The notes beneath the pieces are model-generated. The model was not told the origin of the DNA and did not search any database. It was given only the letters and a program-made list of their open reading frames with translations. The position numbers and the translations under genes were made by a program. This document shows positions 1-12,742 of a stretch of 64,000 nt of DNA, in pieces. Source of the DNA: Ficedula albicollis (lineage: Eukaryota > Chordata > Aves > Passeriformes > Muscicapidae). Positions within the stretch are counted from its first letter, which is position 1; every line of letters starts with the position of its first letter. The DNA is taken from contig NC_021677.1 in NCBI RefSeq assembly GCF_000247815.1, forward strand, positions 3,432,041 to 3,496,040. Direction: 5' to 3'.

Positions 1-1125
1 TTGAAACTATAATTAAGGTAATAAATTTAAATAAAAGTGAAGATTTCAATTGATTATAACCGCATATAACCTTTTCCTGGAATGCATTTTTGGGGTTTTT
101 TTTTTGCAGGTAACCTAAAGAATTATAGGTGTTTAAGTTACAATTTACTCTTCAGAACTAGAGAAAAGGACGACTACAAAGATTTTCCTCAGGATAAAAC
201 CCAGCTTTGATCAGGCTGGAACACAGTCATGTTAAATACTCTTCGGATATGAAAGAGCTCTGCTCTGCTGAGATCACTTTGTGTTTTCCAGACAGTGTAG
301 CAGTACTTGGACTTGAGAAGCCAAACATGAGGAGTTGTTCTGCAGTCCCTGTGACCAAACCTCCCTCCCGGACACTGTGGGGAGCAGAAATGTTTCAGTC
401 TGTGAGAAAAAGGCAAGAGGAAGGTGCCTTCCAGCCCTTCTTGGCCTCTGCATCCAGTGTGGGAATTAGGAGCTTTGTGGGGCTTCCATTTCCATTTTGG
501 TTTTAGGATTTTACCAACTGTTTGTTGTTTATGGTCTGCCCTTGTACCCTGAAACTATAGCAAAGTGTGACACACTGTTAAATGGTCCTATGCCAGCTAC
601 ACCTCTTTGTATTCAACAGGAACAAATATTTTTACTCATATACAAAAATAATACAAACATACTCATATATAAAAAGCCATTGCAAGCCCATTTGTGAGGT
701 AATTTTACAAGTTAGAGTAACGTGCCAACTGAATCAGAAATCGGTGTTCTCTACAGCCACAGTTTATACATGTCTCTTCCAAGTGTGCAGTGAACAAAAT
801 ACCCATCATTGCAAACTGCCTGAAGAGTAATGATCTTTGAAAATTAGGATGCCTGGATAGCACACAGTCTGTCTTACACGTGGATTCCTGTCCCAAGTGC
901 CAGCTGGGCTGATGAGGAGCAATAGGTTAATTTAACCCTTGTACATACAAACTGGTTTTGCCACTAAATCTTGATCACTGCATTTTTCAATAGCTCCTAT
1001 TTCAATGGGATTTGCACACTCCTTGTAGAGGGGAAAGAATTTTCTAGTTATGCTTTCCTTAGAGTTACCCATAATCTTTGTGCAGGCCACAAAATTTGTC
1101 ACGAAAAGCTCTGATTGCTTAAGTA

Positions 1126-1266
1126 AGAGGTGTTACTATAACAGATTTAGGGATTATTAATTGCTAAAAAAACCATGAACTTGTGTTACAATAATCAGAG
1201 GTGTTACTATAACTGATTTAGGGATTATTAATTCCTAAAAAAACCATGAACTTGTGTTACAATAAT
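1126..1266. repeat. 71-bp direct duplication
   Basis: Two adjacent copies (1126-1195 and 1197-1266) differ at about two positions. Adjacent near-identity in otherwise unique DNA suggests two alleles placed in tandem or a recent small duplication. Confidence 0.9.
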
Positions 1267-2328
1267 GACATTTTTAGAATTTTATTATGGTAGAATACTG
1301 AATTGTTAGGTATTTGTGTGATCCACAGATTTAGTGACCCAACTACAAATGATCAGCCACACGTTCCCCTGGATAGCTTTCTGGAAAATTCCTTTCCAAA
1401 CTAATTTGTGTGAGTTTAATTACAGTGACAATTCAGGGACCTAGAAATGTAAGTCCAAAATTATTGCTGTCATAACAGCAGATCTGCTTAAACTCAGTCT
1501 CGAGGCTGTGCAGCTCTGCACAACTTTGATGTGCAATATGTAGAGGCTGAGCACAAACTGCAATTTATGTATTTTTGTTTCAAACCACATTTCTAGGGTT
1601 TAGCTCTTCCCCTGCTGAAAATAATGATCATTGTTGATGTAGTGCAAAGCTGTACTTAAGAACATTGCACTGTATGTCTTTTGCTATATTCTGTCATTCA
1701 TTTAAGCTCTTCTGTGGCTTTATTTAGACCAGAGAGATAAAGAGAGATTATTTTGACCTAAAGCTTTATGTCCCTTTCATATTGCTAACAAAATTTTAGT
1801 CCAAGGGATAAGAATTTAGAATAATTAATTACAGATGCTGTCATTTGCAACTGCATCTTCTAAAGTTCATCCTTTTACAGGCTCAATCTTTTTTTGCATG
1901 CTTTGTAGTACTGTGAAGCAGAGAGTATTTGATACATTTATTTGGAGAGTACAGAAAGTAAGTGTTATGTATAACAGGTGGTGGTTTGCACATTTCTTAC
2001 ATTTGCTATAGTCACACTGGGTATTGTGTGGCTGAAGCTGCTCAAGACATTCAGCTGCCTCTCTTTTTTTGGATGTAGGCATTCATTAGCCAAGTGAGAT
2101 CAGTTTGGCTTCCTTTGGCAGGCGTGCACACGGCAGGATTTGATCCCGTGTGTCTCCCAAGGTTAGCTGGAACTCAGAAACACAGTAGATGCAGTCGAAA
2201 CTGGCATGTGTGTATGTGTGTTTGAAGCCAATTTACAGCTGATGTGTGTCTACTAAAGATAAATGTTGGAGGAGTCTCTAATCTGCCAGAAAAAGCTTTC
2301 AGATTATTGCTGTAAATCCACCATCCTA

Positions 2329-2358
2329 ACAAAACAAACAAACAAACAAACAAAAAAA
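2329..2358. repeat. (AAAC)n microsatellite
   Basis: Repeated aaac units run into a short A tract. Confidence 0.85.
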
Positions 2359-2696
2359 GCCAGACACAGATGATTTTGAAGTTAAAACTTTCAAAAGGCT
2401 TTTTCAAAAACCTTCCAAATTTCTTTTTAAATAAAAAGAATGAAGTTTTGTACTGGGATAATTCTGCCAGGATACTTTTTCACTTTCTTTTTGTTGAGTT
2501 TCACATGCACACAAAAAGAAAGCCTTACTGGCTTCTCTTGGATACACGTTTCTTCAGTTTGTTACAAGTCCATTAGGGATTTGTTTAGAATATCCTCCTT
2601 CTATCTTACAGTCTGTGAAACTCCCTAAATACTTCCTTTCCCCCTGTGATGGACCTTTCCTGTGTGATATTTAGAATTGTGTGTAAATATACTAAA

Positions 2697-3071
2697 TATT
2701 TGTCTTTGAAAATTTCTTCTGGTAAACCAGACTTCATCATTCCCATCCAGGTTACTTTGTGCCAGGTTTCTCCATCCCTTTTCTAAATTAGATGTGTACA
2801 TACACCAGTTCCACATGTTTGCCCATTGGGGTGTTCCCTCTCCCTTTCTCAAGCAGCATCGTTTTATTGGCTGCTCCATTTTTAATGTATTTGTCTTTGA
2901 AAATTTCTTCTGGCAAACCAGTCTTCATCATTCCCATCCAGGTTACTTTGTGCCAGGTTTCTCCATCCCTTTTCTAAATTAGATGTGTACATACACCAGT
3001 TCCACATGTTTGCCCATTGGGGTGTTCCCTCTCCCTTTCTCAATCATTTTATTGGCTGCTCCATTTTTAAT
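2697..3071. repeat. 191-bp direct duplication
   Basis: Copies at 2697-2886 and 2888-3071 differ by a few substitutions and a small indel (agcagcatcg against atcat near the 3' end). No transposon is recognised. It may be a true tandem duplication or uncollapsed haplotypes. Confidence 0.9.
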
Positions 3072-3186
3072 CTCTTTAATTCATCTCTGTTTTAGTTCTC
3101 TGACTTCAGCCATATAGTTTGTTTTCTTCTCACATTTAGTGAAATTTGAGAATGCAGTAAGAGTTTCAGTAGCTGTGTAATCAGTC

Positions 3187-3303
3187 AGTACATAAAGTTT
3201 GACCCCTTAGTCTTACACACTTGTCTCACTGGGTGTCTGTCTGCAGCTAAAAGTACATAAAGTTTGACCCCTTGTCTCACTGGGTGTCTGTCTGCAGCTA
3301 AAT
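3187..3303. repeat. Direct duplication of about 65 bp with internal deletion
   Basis: The segment from agtacataaag to gcagctaaa occurs at 3187 and again at 3252. The second copy lacks about 14 bases after 'gacccctt'. Confidence 0.9.
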
Positions 3304-6300
3304 AAAATTCCTTTAGAGCTCCCTTTTAAAACTTTCTGCTTCTTTTGTCATTTGCAAGAGGTTCATGGCTATGGAGTTCATGGTTTCACCAGTACATATT
3401 AAGACATTCCAAAAGCTGTTTCTCACATCTACCCAATTTTATAAATAATTACAACTTGTAATTCCATACAAATTATCCTACTATTATAGAAAGGAATATA
3501 CAATGCAAATTAGAAAATGATCAATGACACCAACAGTCTTATGATCTTCTGTTGCCATTTGTAGCAGATGTTTTACCCATTTAGAAGAGGAGTTTATTTT
3601 TTTCCCCTAGAGAAGTGAAATGGATAAGATTAATGCCTAGTTATTCCATCTCTTTTTGGGAAGCTTACCCTAAATAGGTTGATCTCAAGTATTCATTATG
3701 CTAAGTTCTCTCTGCACAACAGAAAAGAAAAGAGTTTCCTGAGCCTGGCTGCAGGGAAATGCAGCAGGCACTGAGTTGTTCTTGCTGAGTGCTGTCCTAT
3801 TCCCTGTAGTAGGGCTGATGTAGGTTATGTCTAGCTGTGGCATTACCTGCTGTAAAGAGATTTTAGGTCCATTAGCAACTAAATACAAGAGAAAACTGAT
3901 CTGGCATTGCTTCAAAAATAGGTAAAGCTCTAAAGAGAAAATTCTCTTATCAGTACAATTCAAAAATATTTTTAAGCTATACCAGTTTACTTGGGTAGTA
4001 CAAGACACAAATCTAAACCAGTTGCTCAAATTGTGTTTATTTCTGTGATTGTGCTCTCTCCTGCAATAGACCATGCCATCAAGAAGGGTTCCTATTTCTC
4101 CAGATGCCACTAAGGCATCCATGATAACAAAAATCTAGTGGAAACTTTTCCTCCTTTTTGTTTTCATTTTAAGTTCACAAATATTAAAGATGACTAATGT
4201 AAAGTTAAAAAGGAGCAGAGGTAAGAAATTAGGCATAGCAGGTAAACAGAAGGTGAGGGGCTGACCCAGTTTTGTCCATTTGTTTTGTTTGTTCTGAGTT
4301 CACAGGTGTTTCACAAACAAAGACTGGTGAAACCTCGAGGTGCAGCAGGCACGAGCTTGGTGCCTGTCGCTTGTTCTGCTCAGGAGATGGACCTGAGGAG
4401 CAGAACAGGCAGAGAGAGGTAAAACTCTCATTCCTGAGGGACCAAAAGGCACCAAGCACACTTGCTGTCACTTGGAAATTAGAATTAGCAGAGCTGAGGC
4501 CTGGGGTTCTGAGGACCTGTCTGTGGGGACATAGTGAACAGGAAAGGCTGTGGATATACCATGTTATACCTCTGTTCTAAGAATTTCTATTTCTGTTTTA
4601 TATTGCACCAAAACTTGCCTCTTTTTTTTTTGTCCTGATTTTTGAAGCCTTTTGAGCTTCTTTGGGGAGTTTGCTGTAGAAAAAACAATAAATAAAGCAG
4701 GTCTGTCCAAATTCTTTGTCTGTCTTGGGTTCCTATCACTAGTTTGTTCGTTGATGGTGGTTTTTTTGTGGGTTCAATAGCTTTCTAACCCAGCCTGAGA
4801 AATCATGATTTGATGCTGACATTTGGGCTGGGCTAATCGTGAAGGAGAAAGCTTGGCCATTGTGGCTTCCCTTAGTATGGAAAAGCTGTCACCTTGAGCC
4901 TTCTTTGTGCAGCAGCATCACTGTTCCTGCCAGCTTCTCTTAGCTGCAGAAGGTGTAAGATTTTTATATCTGCTCTCATTCTCAAGTTAATGTCTTGTTC
5001 CTGCCTACCTTATTCGTTCTGTACCTGTCTCTTGTTCTGTTGTCATTGTGTTATAAAGAGAGAATTGACTAGTCAAGATGATTTCTCTCCTGCTGCTGCT
5101 AGGAGCCAGTGATGATAAAATAGCTAAAAGCAGTTCCCAAAATAGCAGTGCACAGGTATAGGTTTGCCAGAGTGATTTGATGGTGATTACTCTGTCGGTC
5201 CTTCTGTAGTGTTACCAGTCAGACCCAGCACTGTGAACAAAACTGCTCTTTCTTCCTTTGATGGATTTTTCTTCCTTCTTTTCTCTCTTCCTTGGGAGCT
5301 GGAAACCAGAACAGACCTTAATAGCAACAGGACCAGCAGCATCTTCAACTTTTCTTTCCTTCCCAGATGAGGGGGAAGCAGGGTATTCACTTCTTATCCT
5401 AAAGGCTCTGCACACCGAGAGATGAAGCTGTAATTTTGTTAAAATGGAAGGCTTGGGATTTAACATTTCTGGTTGTTTGGCAGTTTTACCTCCCTTTTTT
5501 CTGTACCCCTCCCTGTGTGGAAGATTTCTAGTGGTAGTTGTTGCCATGGCACTAAGCAGGACGAGGTGTCTACTCCACTCTCAAAACTGGATGTTTACGG
5601 TGGTATTGTGAAACATGATCCCTTCTGACAACTCGGGGTTGTTTACGCAGAATTAACACACCACTCCTCTTCTTCCAAAGTGGAGAGAGGCTCTTCAGGT
5701 CATTCCCTGTGTGTCAAGACAAATGTGAGCTTCAGCAGTGCTGGAAAAGCCTTGGAATTAGCTCTGTCCTTCCACTCCCTCGTTAGCTGTTCAAATGAAC
5801 AAGCGCTTCACGCCCTGCCGAGCAGCTGATTGGCCTTGGAGGGAAGAAGCATCTGAAGCAGTATTAATGTTTCATTCAAAATCATGAGAGCCAGGGAGGA
5901 GGGGAATTAGGGAATTCAAAACCCCAAATCAGTCCTGCCTTTTATTTCTCCAGGTCCTGTTCTCTTGAGCAGCATCCCTAATTTTCTTCCACACTTGATT
6001 TGCTCTCAGGACAGTCTTGCTGCCTTTGTGAGATGTTTTTGCCAGGGGTAGATTTAACAGCTCTCTTCCCTTTGTTTTTCTTTCTCCATTGTCTCCTTCT
6101 CTTCTCCAGCCCTGTTGACAGTATCTGCTATGACACATGCTGTACAGGAGATGGAGAGGCAAAGAAACTCTGCAGTCCCTCCATCCTCTACTCTTTTCCT
6201 TTCTCAAGTCTTCATTGCTGCATCAAGGCTGGTGAAAATCTTTTTTTATTTGCTCACCAAGCAAAGCAGATCAGAAAGCTGAAAAATTAGTGCCTTAAAA

Positions 6301-7903
6301 TGCTATCTCAAAGATATTTGAGCAAACTGGATGTGATAAAGCAATCAGTAAAGGAGTGTGGTGGATTGCATGACAGCAAGAACAGCCAGCTGCATCTGGG
6401 AAATATGTAAGTCCTTGGACTCCAGCAGAATAAAACTTCCCAAGCTGTAAAAGAAGAGCAATTCTTTCTTTTTGTGGCAGTCCTAGCAGTTTGGAACATG
6501 GTTGGCAACTAATAATTGCAATCATAGAATCATTGTTAAAAGAAGCATCACCTCACAATGGATATCCACGTAGGATCTTGGATTCATTGTACATAGTATA
6601 GCACGTCCTGGGGTTGCTAAATTCGCAGATGTTGCTAATAAATAAAAATAGTTTTATTAGGACAGGAATAGAAGCAAATGTTAGGTACAGAAGTGTTGCA
6701 TAACCAGCTCTGATGAGCAGGGAGGCACCCCTTTTGCAGCATTTCCAGAAGTACTGTTCCCAGTAAATGACAGCAAATAGATCCTAAATCCCTAGGTCAT
6801 CCTGAGATAAATATTAATACTGTTTGTTTTAAATGTTTCTTATTCTTTTACCTGTTTGGAAAAAAATCAGGGGAAGAAGCAAGCTTTGACAGAGTATTTC
6901 CTGACTCAGCAGTTGAGTGAAGGGAATGATGCTGACGCACTTGGTTCAAGGTAATGGAAGGACTTTACCCCAGCAGGGGAGGACTGTGAACACACCAAAC
7001 AGCCTGCCTGTAAATCCTCCTAACCAAATATTACTGAACAATATGCTAATGCAAAAGTGTTTGACTCAGGAATGTTTTTTAGAGACAGGACTCATGTTTT
7101 AGTTGGCTGCAATAGGTTACTAGTTGGGGACTGTGAAAACTAAGGCTGTTTTCTTAATTGTGCACTTGAGATGTGATCATGTAGAAATCTGTCAGTGCTG
7201 TTTTTCCCCGCCCTTTCAGCTGCTTTTTCAGTACTCATATGCAGTAAAAATTCCATCTAATGCCATGTATGTAATCAGCAGAGAAAGCAGGGCATGTCTC
7301 AAGTGTGATGTCAGTGAAGCACTGAGCAGAAAACAGCCTAAAAAGCAGCCAGGAGAAAACAGTGGGCCCAAGGATTTAGGTGGAAAGTAGCCTGCCTGAG
7401 TATGGCTCACTCTATTTTCATAGCAAACACAAAATAAGAGCCTGGGCTTTGTTGGGGCCTCTCAGCACTTTACTCTTATAAATAATAAACAGAATACATT
7501 TTCCTCCTGTGTGGGTTAGCAAATAGAAATGTGCCTCTGTTATCAGCAAGGAAGCCATAATTGAGAGGCAGTGATTTTGTGGAATGCACATTCAAATGGG
7601 ACTAAATAAAAGCATGAGGAGCATTTCAAAACTTCTATTTCTGTGCTGGGTTTCATATGTTTAGGTGTGGAATTTATTCATGGTTCCTTTTTGGATTGAA
7701 TTTACATTCTCAGACTCAAATCCTGCCACTCACTCCAGCCCATATCTGACACAGCAACAGCTCCAACAGGGTAACTGTAGTTAATCTTTTGCATATCCCA
7801 GCATTTTGCCATTTACTGCCCCATTTTCAGCGAATTTCAGAGTTTTGAGTGTTTGCTTTCATGGCCTGGCTTGGATTGCATGTGCTCATCTTGATGTGAC
7901 ACC

Positions 7904-8001
7904 ATTTGAGACTGAAACTGAAAGGAATATGGTCATGGTAATCCTGTTCACTTATTTGAGACTGAAACGGAAAGGAATATGGTCATGGTAATCCTGTTCA
8001 C
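7904..8001. repeat. 50-bp direct duplication
   Basis: The sequence atttgagactgaaac and what follows, to ctgttcac, occurs at 7904 and 7954 with one mismatch (ctg against cgg). Confidence 0.9.
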
Positions 8002-8460
8002 ATTATTGTAGCAGAAATGCAGAATAAAACATATTTTTCTTGGAGAGGGACACTTTTCTAATGTCCCCCATTTCCAGTTTGTGTCCCTCTCACATTTGGG
8101 ATTAAAGAGTATATTTTAATGGCTCTATTTACTTGTTTTAAGGCTATTTGTTTATTCATTTCAGTACATCTCAATGTATGTTTTGCTCATGTTTAGGAAA
8201 CTTACAGAATTATTTACCCACCCCTTACATGAAAGTCCTCTAGAGAAATTGCAATGGGTAACTCTACTCAACAACCCACTAACAGCACAACTTTGACAAG
8301 TCTGGCAGTTTGGAACAGGCAGTTCTTGGAAGGGCTTGGTCCTTTTCCCTTTTTCTTCTTTCTTGTCAGTTTTTTTCTTAATGAATGTAGTCTCATGCTT
8401 ATGAATTTTTTTCTATTTTCTTAACATTCACATTTAGTCATTCAAAAAATTTTTCGTTTT

Positions 8461-8707
8461 TGCCCTACAATAATCTGAGTCAACTCAATGGTGGGAGTGG
8501 TTTTGATTTTAAGGACATAGGATCACAGGGACTTCCTGAGAAAAGGATGTGTACAAGCACCTGAGTCTGAAGAAAAGATTTAAATTAAGGTTCATGTAAT
8601 TCAGTTTTGGGTGTATTTTTTCCTAATAGTACCAAGCTATCAGACAAGTGATTTTATTTTATTCTTTCAACCTCTTTATTTTTTTTTTTATTTATTTTTG
8701 GGGCTGT
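8461..8707. repeat. Copy 1 of a 245-bp direct duplication
   Basis: This segment, from tgccctacaataatctg through the T-rich tract to ggggctgt, recurs at 8909-9153 with one base difference early on and a shorter T tract. About 200 bases of unique sequence separate the copies. Confidence 0.92.
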
Positions 8708-8908
8708 CTGATGTAACACACACAAGAATATGCTAAATTACAGATTGTGTCATTATTTATTTTGACATCCACAACACACTTATTTTTCACTCAGAAAAAA
8801 ATTTACTCCTGTGTTCAAACAAAAAAACAAGAGTTAAATAAGCAGTACTGTCCTTCTCATTTGTAAGATTATTAAAGAAAAGTCATTTTCTCTCATGTCA
8901 AGGAAAAA

Positions 8909-9153
8909 TGCCCTACAATAATCTGAGTCAACTCAATGGTGGGAATGGTTTTGATTTTAAGGACATAGGATCACAGGGACTTCCTGAGAAAAGGATGTGT
9001 ACAAGCACCTGAGTCTGAAGAAAAGATTTAAATTAAGGTTCATGTAATTCAGTTTTGGGTGTATTTTTTCCTAATAGTACCAAGCTATCAGACAAGTGAT
9101 TTTATTTTATTCTTTCAACCTCTTTATTTTTTTTTATTCATTTTTGGGGCTGT
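8909..9153. repeat. Copy 2 of a 245-bp direct duplication
   Basis: Near-identical to 8461-8707 at a distance of 448 bases. The last bases diverge abruptly (gtgtggag against gtctgatg), so only this block is shared. Confidence 0.92.
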
Positions 9154-9470
9154 GTGGAGCCAGGAAAAGAAGTAGATATTGGTGGGTGCCTTATCTACCT
9201 GTGTTGGATGACAAAGTAAAAGGTACCCAGTTCTCAAAAAATTATTCTAGAATCATTCCAGTGAAGTGGCTGAAAAGTTAGAAAATCCCATCAGTGTATT
9301 CCAGCTAGCAAGAAAAGTGGGATGTGGCTGTCTCTGGAGGAATGAGAGCCCCCATTACTATTTTCAGAGACCAGAAGATGAAAAAACTGTGGCTATAAAT
9401 TTCCCATCCATTGTGTTTGTTTTTCCCTTAGAAGTAGCAGAACGTTTTAAGTTCTTCAAAGGCAAGGAAT

Positions 9471-9499
9471 CCCCCAGATTTGAGAGCAAATCTTGGGGG
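9471..9499. repeat. Short inverted repeat (potential hairpin)
   Basis: cccccagatttg, a four-base agag loop, then caaatcttggggg give a stem of about 12 pairs with one bulge. It is not followed by a T run of terminator type, and no function is claimed. Confidence 0.6.
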
Positions 9500-12019
9500 A
9501 GGAGAGAAGATGTGGAAGCTCAGTGTTCCCACTGTTCTCTTCAGTATCCCCCAGCCGTGGTGTTCTGGTTTCTAGGAACAAGAGGCTGACATCTCCTTTA
9601 CACTCCCTGTGATTCTGGGAGGGAGATGAGGAGAGCAGGGCTTCTCCCCTTGGAACAGGCCCAAGGAAGAGCAGGATGGTCTGCAGGAAGGTGGATTCAA
9701 GGCTGATGGTCCCTTCTCTACATCCCATTCGTTTGTGTGCACCCACCTGGAGAGCCTGATGCGTGCATCACGTGGAAAGTGTATCACTGATTATAATTGA
9801 ACTCATCTCAAAAAAACTCTGCCCTACCCCGTCATTATAATTTCTCTCTCTGGTAAGGTTGTTTATCTTCTCTTGTTTATTGCTCAAGTGAAGCTAGCAC
9901 ATTTGGAATTCTGTTTTAGAAGAAGTAGGATGCTGTGCAACTGGTGGTGTTTCACTGCAGAATAACCCCCAGAGGGATTTGTAATCCCCTGGTACTCTCA
10001 TCCAATACTGAGCCAAATTGAATAATAAGCTCACTGCTATGAATTCAGCCTGATACTCAGCCTCATTCTGCATTGGTTAGCATTGCCTAGAAATTAATTA
10101 TTACTCTGTGTTTATGCTATCAATGACATCCAGGGGCTGGCCTAAACACGCTGGAGCTGCTGGCAGCAGCAGCAGCAATGTATGTACATGCAGATATTTT
10201 GTTCTCCCTCTATAAATATGTGCTGTAGACTGTCTTTTAAAGGAGTTGTTTCTGCATCTTCCCCACAGCTAAACCCAACCAGACAGTACATGCTGGACAT
10301 CAGTCAAAGATGCACAATGACACATAGTTTGCTATTAATGTTTACAGGATTTGGAATGCTGTAATTGATTTTGGCACCGAAAGTGCAGTCTGGTAAATTG
10401 CTTGTCACCCTTGTTTCATCCCCAGCCTCGTTGAGCATCTCATATGCAATTAACCGAAATTGCTATACTGTATTTATTCTAAAGCGCACAGCACATTGCT
10501 GGGTTGTTGTTTGCTTCTCCAAAATGGGGAGTTAATTGCTTACAAAAACACAGCTCAAAATTAGGGCACCTTTGTGGTGAGGGACTGTTCTTCAGAGTAG
10601 GAAACTACGGAGACTTTAACATCATTCGTGTTCCAGGCTCATGGCCCTCCTGTGCTTGAAATCTCCCTGACTTCAGGGACAGTAACTCCTGCAAAAAGGC
10701 ACAAACCAATCTCCATTCCCAACCTGAGGGGCACAGCGAGAGGAGCTGGGTTCTCTGCACACCAGGGTGGTCATGGACCGGAGTGAGCAAGACAGAGCAA
10801 TTCCTTCTGCATGTGGAGCTGGACAGGAGTTCTTTAAAGGAATGTGCCTGCTCCACATCCTCTAGGTCACAAGGTAGAAGCAGCACTGAATGGCTCACAT
10901 GAATTCCTCTGCCAGTTTATCCTGGCAGTATTTTCTATTTAAACAGCCAAGGCTCCAGAATTAGCATGGACTGTCTAGAAACCTCAATAAAACAAAGAGC
11001 TTTGCCAAGAAACGATCTAGGACAGCAAAAAAATTAAAAAAAAAAAAAGGAAAGGTGAAGCCCTTCTCACAGATCAACAGGAATCTGCAGAATTTTCCCT
11101 CCCAGGAATGAAGAGCTGCATTGTGTCCTGCTGTGTCATCCAGGGGCTGGATGCTGGAGGACAGGTTCTCAAGTTTGGAATGAGAGCACCTGCCCTTTTC
11201 ATGGGGTAGTGATTATTCAAGGAAGACCCAATCAGAGATTTCCTTGCTGTCCTTGCTGAAGCAGAGGATACTCTTCACTTCCTCATGTTAAGAAACTAGC
11301 TGTTCTAATTTTTTCTGGAGAAAATAATTTCAGGAGATAAGATACAGATCAAGCTAAATGAACTTAATTAAAGAAAATGCAAATCCAGTAGAATACATTT
11401 TCTAGTAGAGAGTGTAGATTCTACTTGCTGCAATCACAAAGTATCTCCAAGAGTCTGGATATGATAAATGGTGGCAGTAATTGTACGTCTAAAACATTAA
11501 AAATACCTTCTGTCAGAATGCTGGATGAAAAGAGGAATTTTTAATTTCTTTTTTTTTTTAACTCTTGCAAATTAAAAAACAAGCCTAAATACCACGGACT
11601 GATTTGCAGAATATTCAAACTAGTTTGGATCTTACTTTTAATCCAGTTAATTATTTTGCTATTCTCCATTCAATTAATTATCAGATTAAGGTTCTTATGT
11701 AATATGTAAAATGGTCTTTTGATAATAAAAGATTATAAAAGAAATGCTGCAGAGTTTGCCTCAGAAGAAAGTGCAGCAAGATTGAAATCTGTAGAATTCC
11801 AACTTGAAAGAGGCTATTAACTTTGATAGCAGTTGCATCTACCATTACAATTGCATATTCCACCAGAAAATGGGGTTTATCACTTGGGGCATGGAAGACG
11901 GCTACAAATCTTTAGTGTAGGAATCATTTAAGATAATACCATAATTAAATACCATTCCTTGGGTTTTCTGCTTAGATCTTCCAGAATTGCTGCATTTATC
12001 AAAACTTCTATTTCAGTTT

Positions 12020-12087
12020 GGGGTGGTTTTTTTGTATTTTTTGGGGGTTTTTGTTTGTTTTGTTTTGTTTTTATGTTTTTTTTTATT
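12020..12087. repeat. T/GT-rich low-complexity tract
   Basis: Runs of T broken by G, including repeated gtttt units, lie directly upstream of the CR1 copy. Confidence 0.8.
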
Positions 12088-12108
12088 ACAGATGTTGATT
12101 CTAATTAA

Positions 12109-12742
12109 TTTGGAACTTTGTAGTTGCACAGGAAGGACGTTAACCAGAGAAAGGCCAACAAGATGATTAGAGAGATGGAGCATCTCTCCTGCAAGGAAAA
12201 GCTGAGAAAATCGGGTTTGGTCAGCCCAGAAAAGAGAAGGTGACCTAATTATGGTCTTCCAGTGCCTGCAGGGAGCCCACAAGAAAGATTTGGAACTTGG
12301 TAGTTGCACAGGAAGGACGTTAACCAGAGAAAGGCCAACAAGATGATTAGAGAGATGGAGCATCTCTCCTGCAAGGAAAAGCTGAGAAAATCGGGTTTGG
12401 TCAGCCCAGAAAAGAGAAGGTGACCTAATTATGGTCTTCCAGTGCCTGCAGGGAGCCCACAAGAAAGAGGGAGAGGGACTTTTTACAAGGTGGCAGGACA
12501 GAGGGAAATGGCTTCACACTGGAAAAGAGTAGGTTTAGATTAGGTATTAGGAAAAATGTCTTTGCTGTGAGGGTGGTGAGGCCCAGAGAAGTTGTGGGTG
12601 ACTCATCCCTGGAAGTGTCCCAGGCCAGGCTGGAGGGAGCTCTGAGCAACCTGGTCTGTTGGAAAGTGTCCCTGCCCTTGGCAGTTGGTTTGGAAGTAGA
12701 TGATTTTTAAGGTTCCTTCCAACCCAAACCATTCTATGATTC
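12109..12742 (+). mobile_element. CR1 LINE 3' end with an internal 180-bp duplication
   Basis: This is a 5'-truncated chicken-repeat-1 LINE in sense orientation. It contains the end of the reverse-transcriptase-side sequence and the 3' UTR, with characteristic text such as gagggactttttacaagg, gagggtggtgaggc and gagcaacctggtctgttgg. It finishes with ccttccaacccaaaccattc and tatgattc, the avian CR1 end. Bases 12109-12288 are repeated almost exactly at 12289-12468 (one mismatch seen), which CR1 does not normally have, so the copy is longer than it should be. No intact ORF remains. Confidence 0.92.

Noticed and set aside
3685..4122. 145-codon minus-strand open frame
   Set aside because: No family or motif recognised, no splice context, and the length is within chance for 64 kb in six frames.
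6529..6600. CR1-like 'aatcatagaatcat' motif
   Set aside because: Only about 14 bases match and the following sequence does not continue as CR1.
12013..12462. 149-codon minus-strand frame with an internally repeated protein
   Set aside because: It is antisense to the CR1 3' region, and its repeat mirrors the 180-bp duplication.
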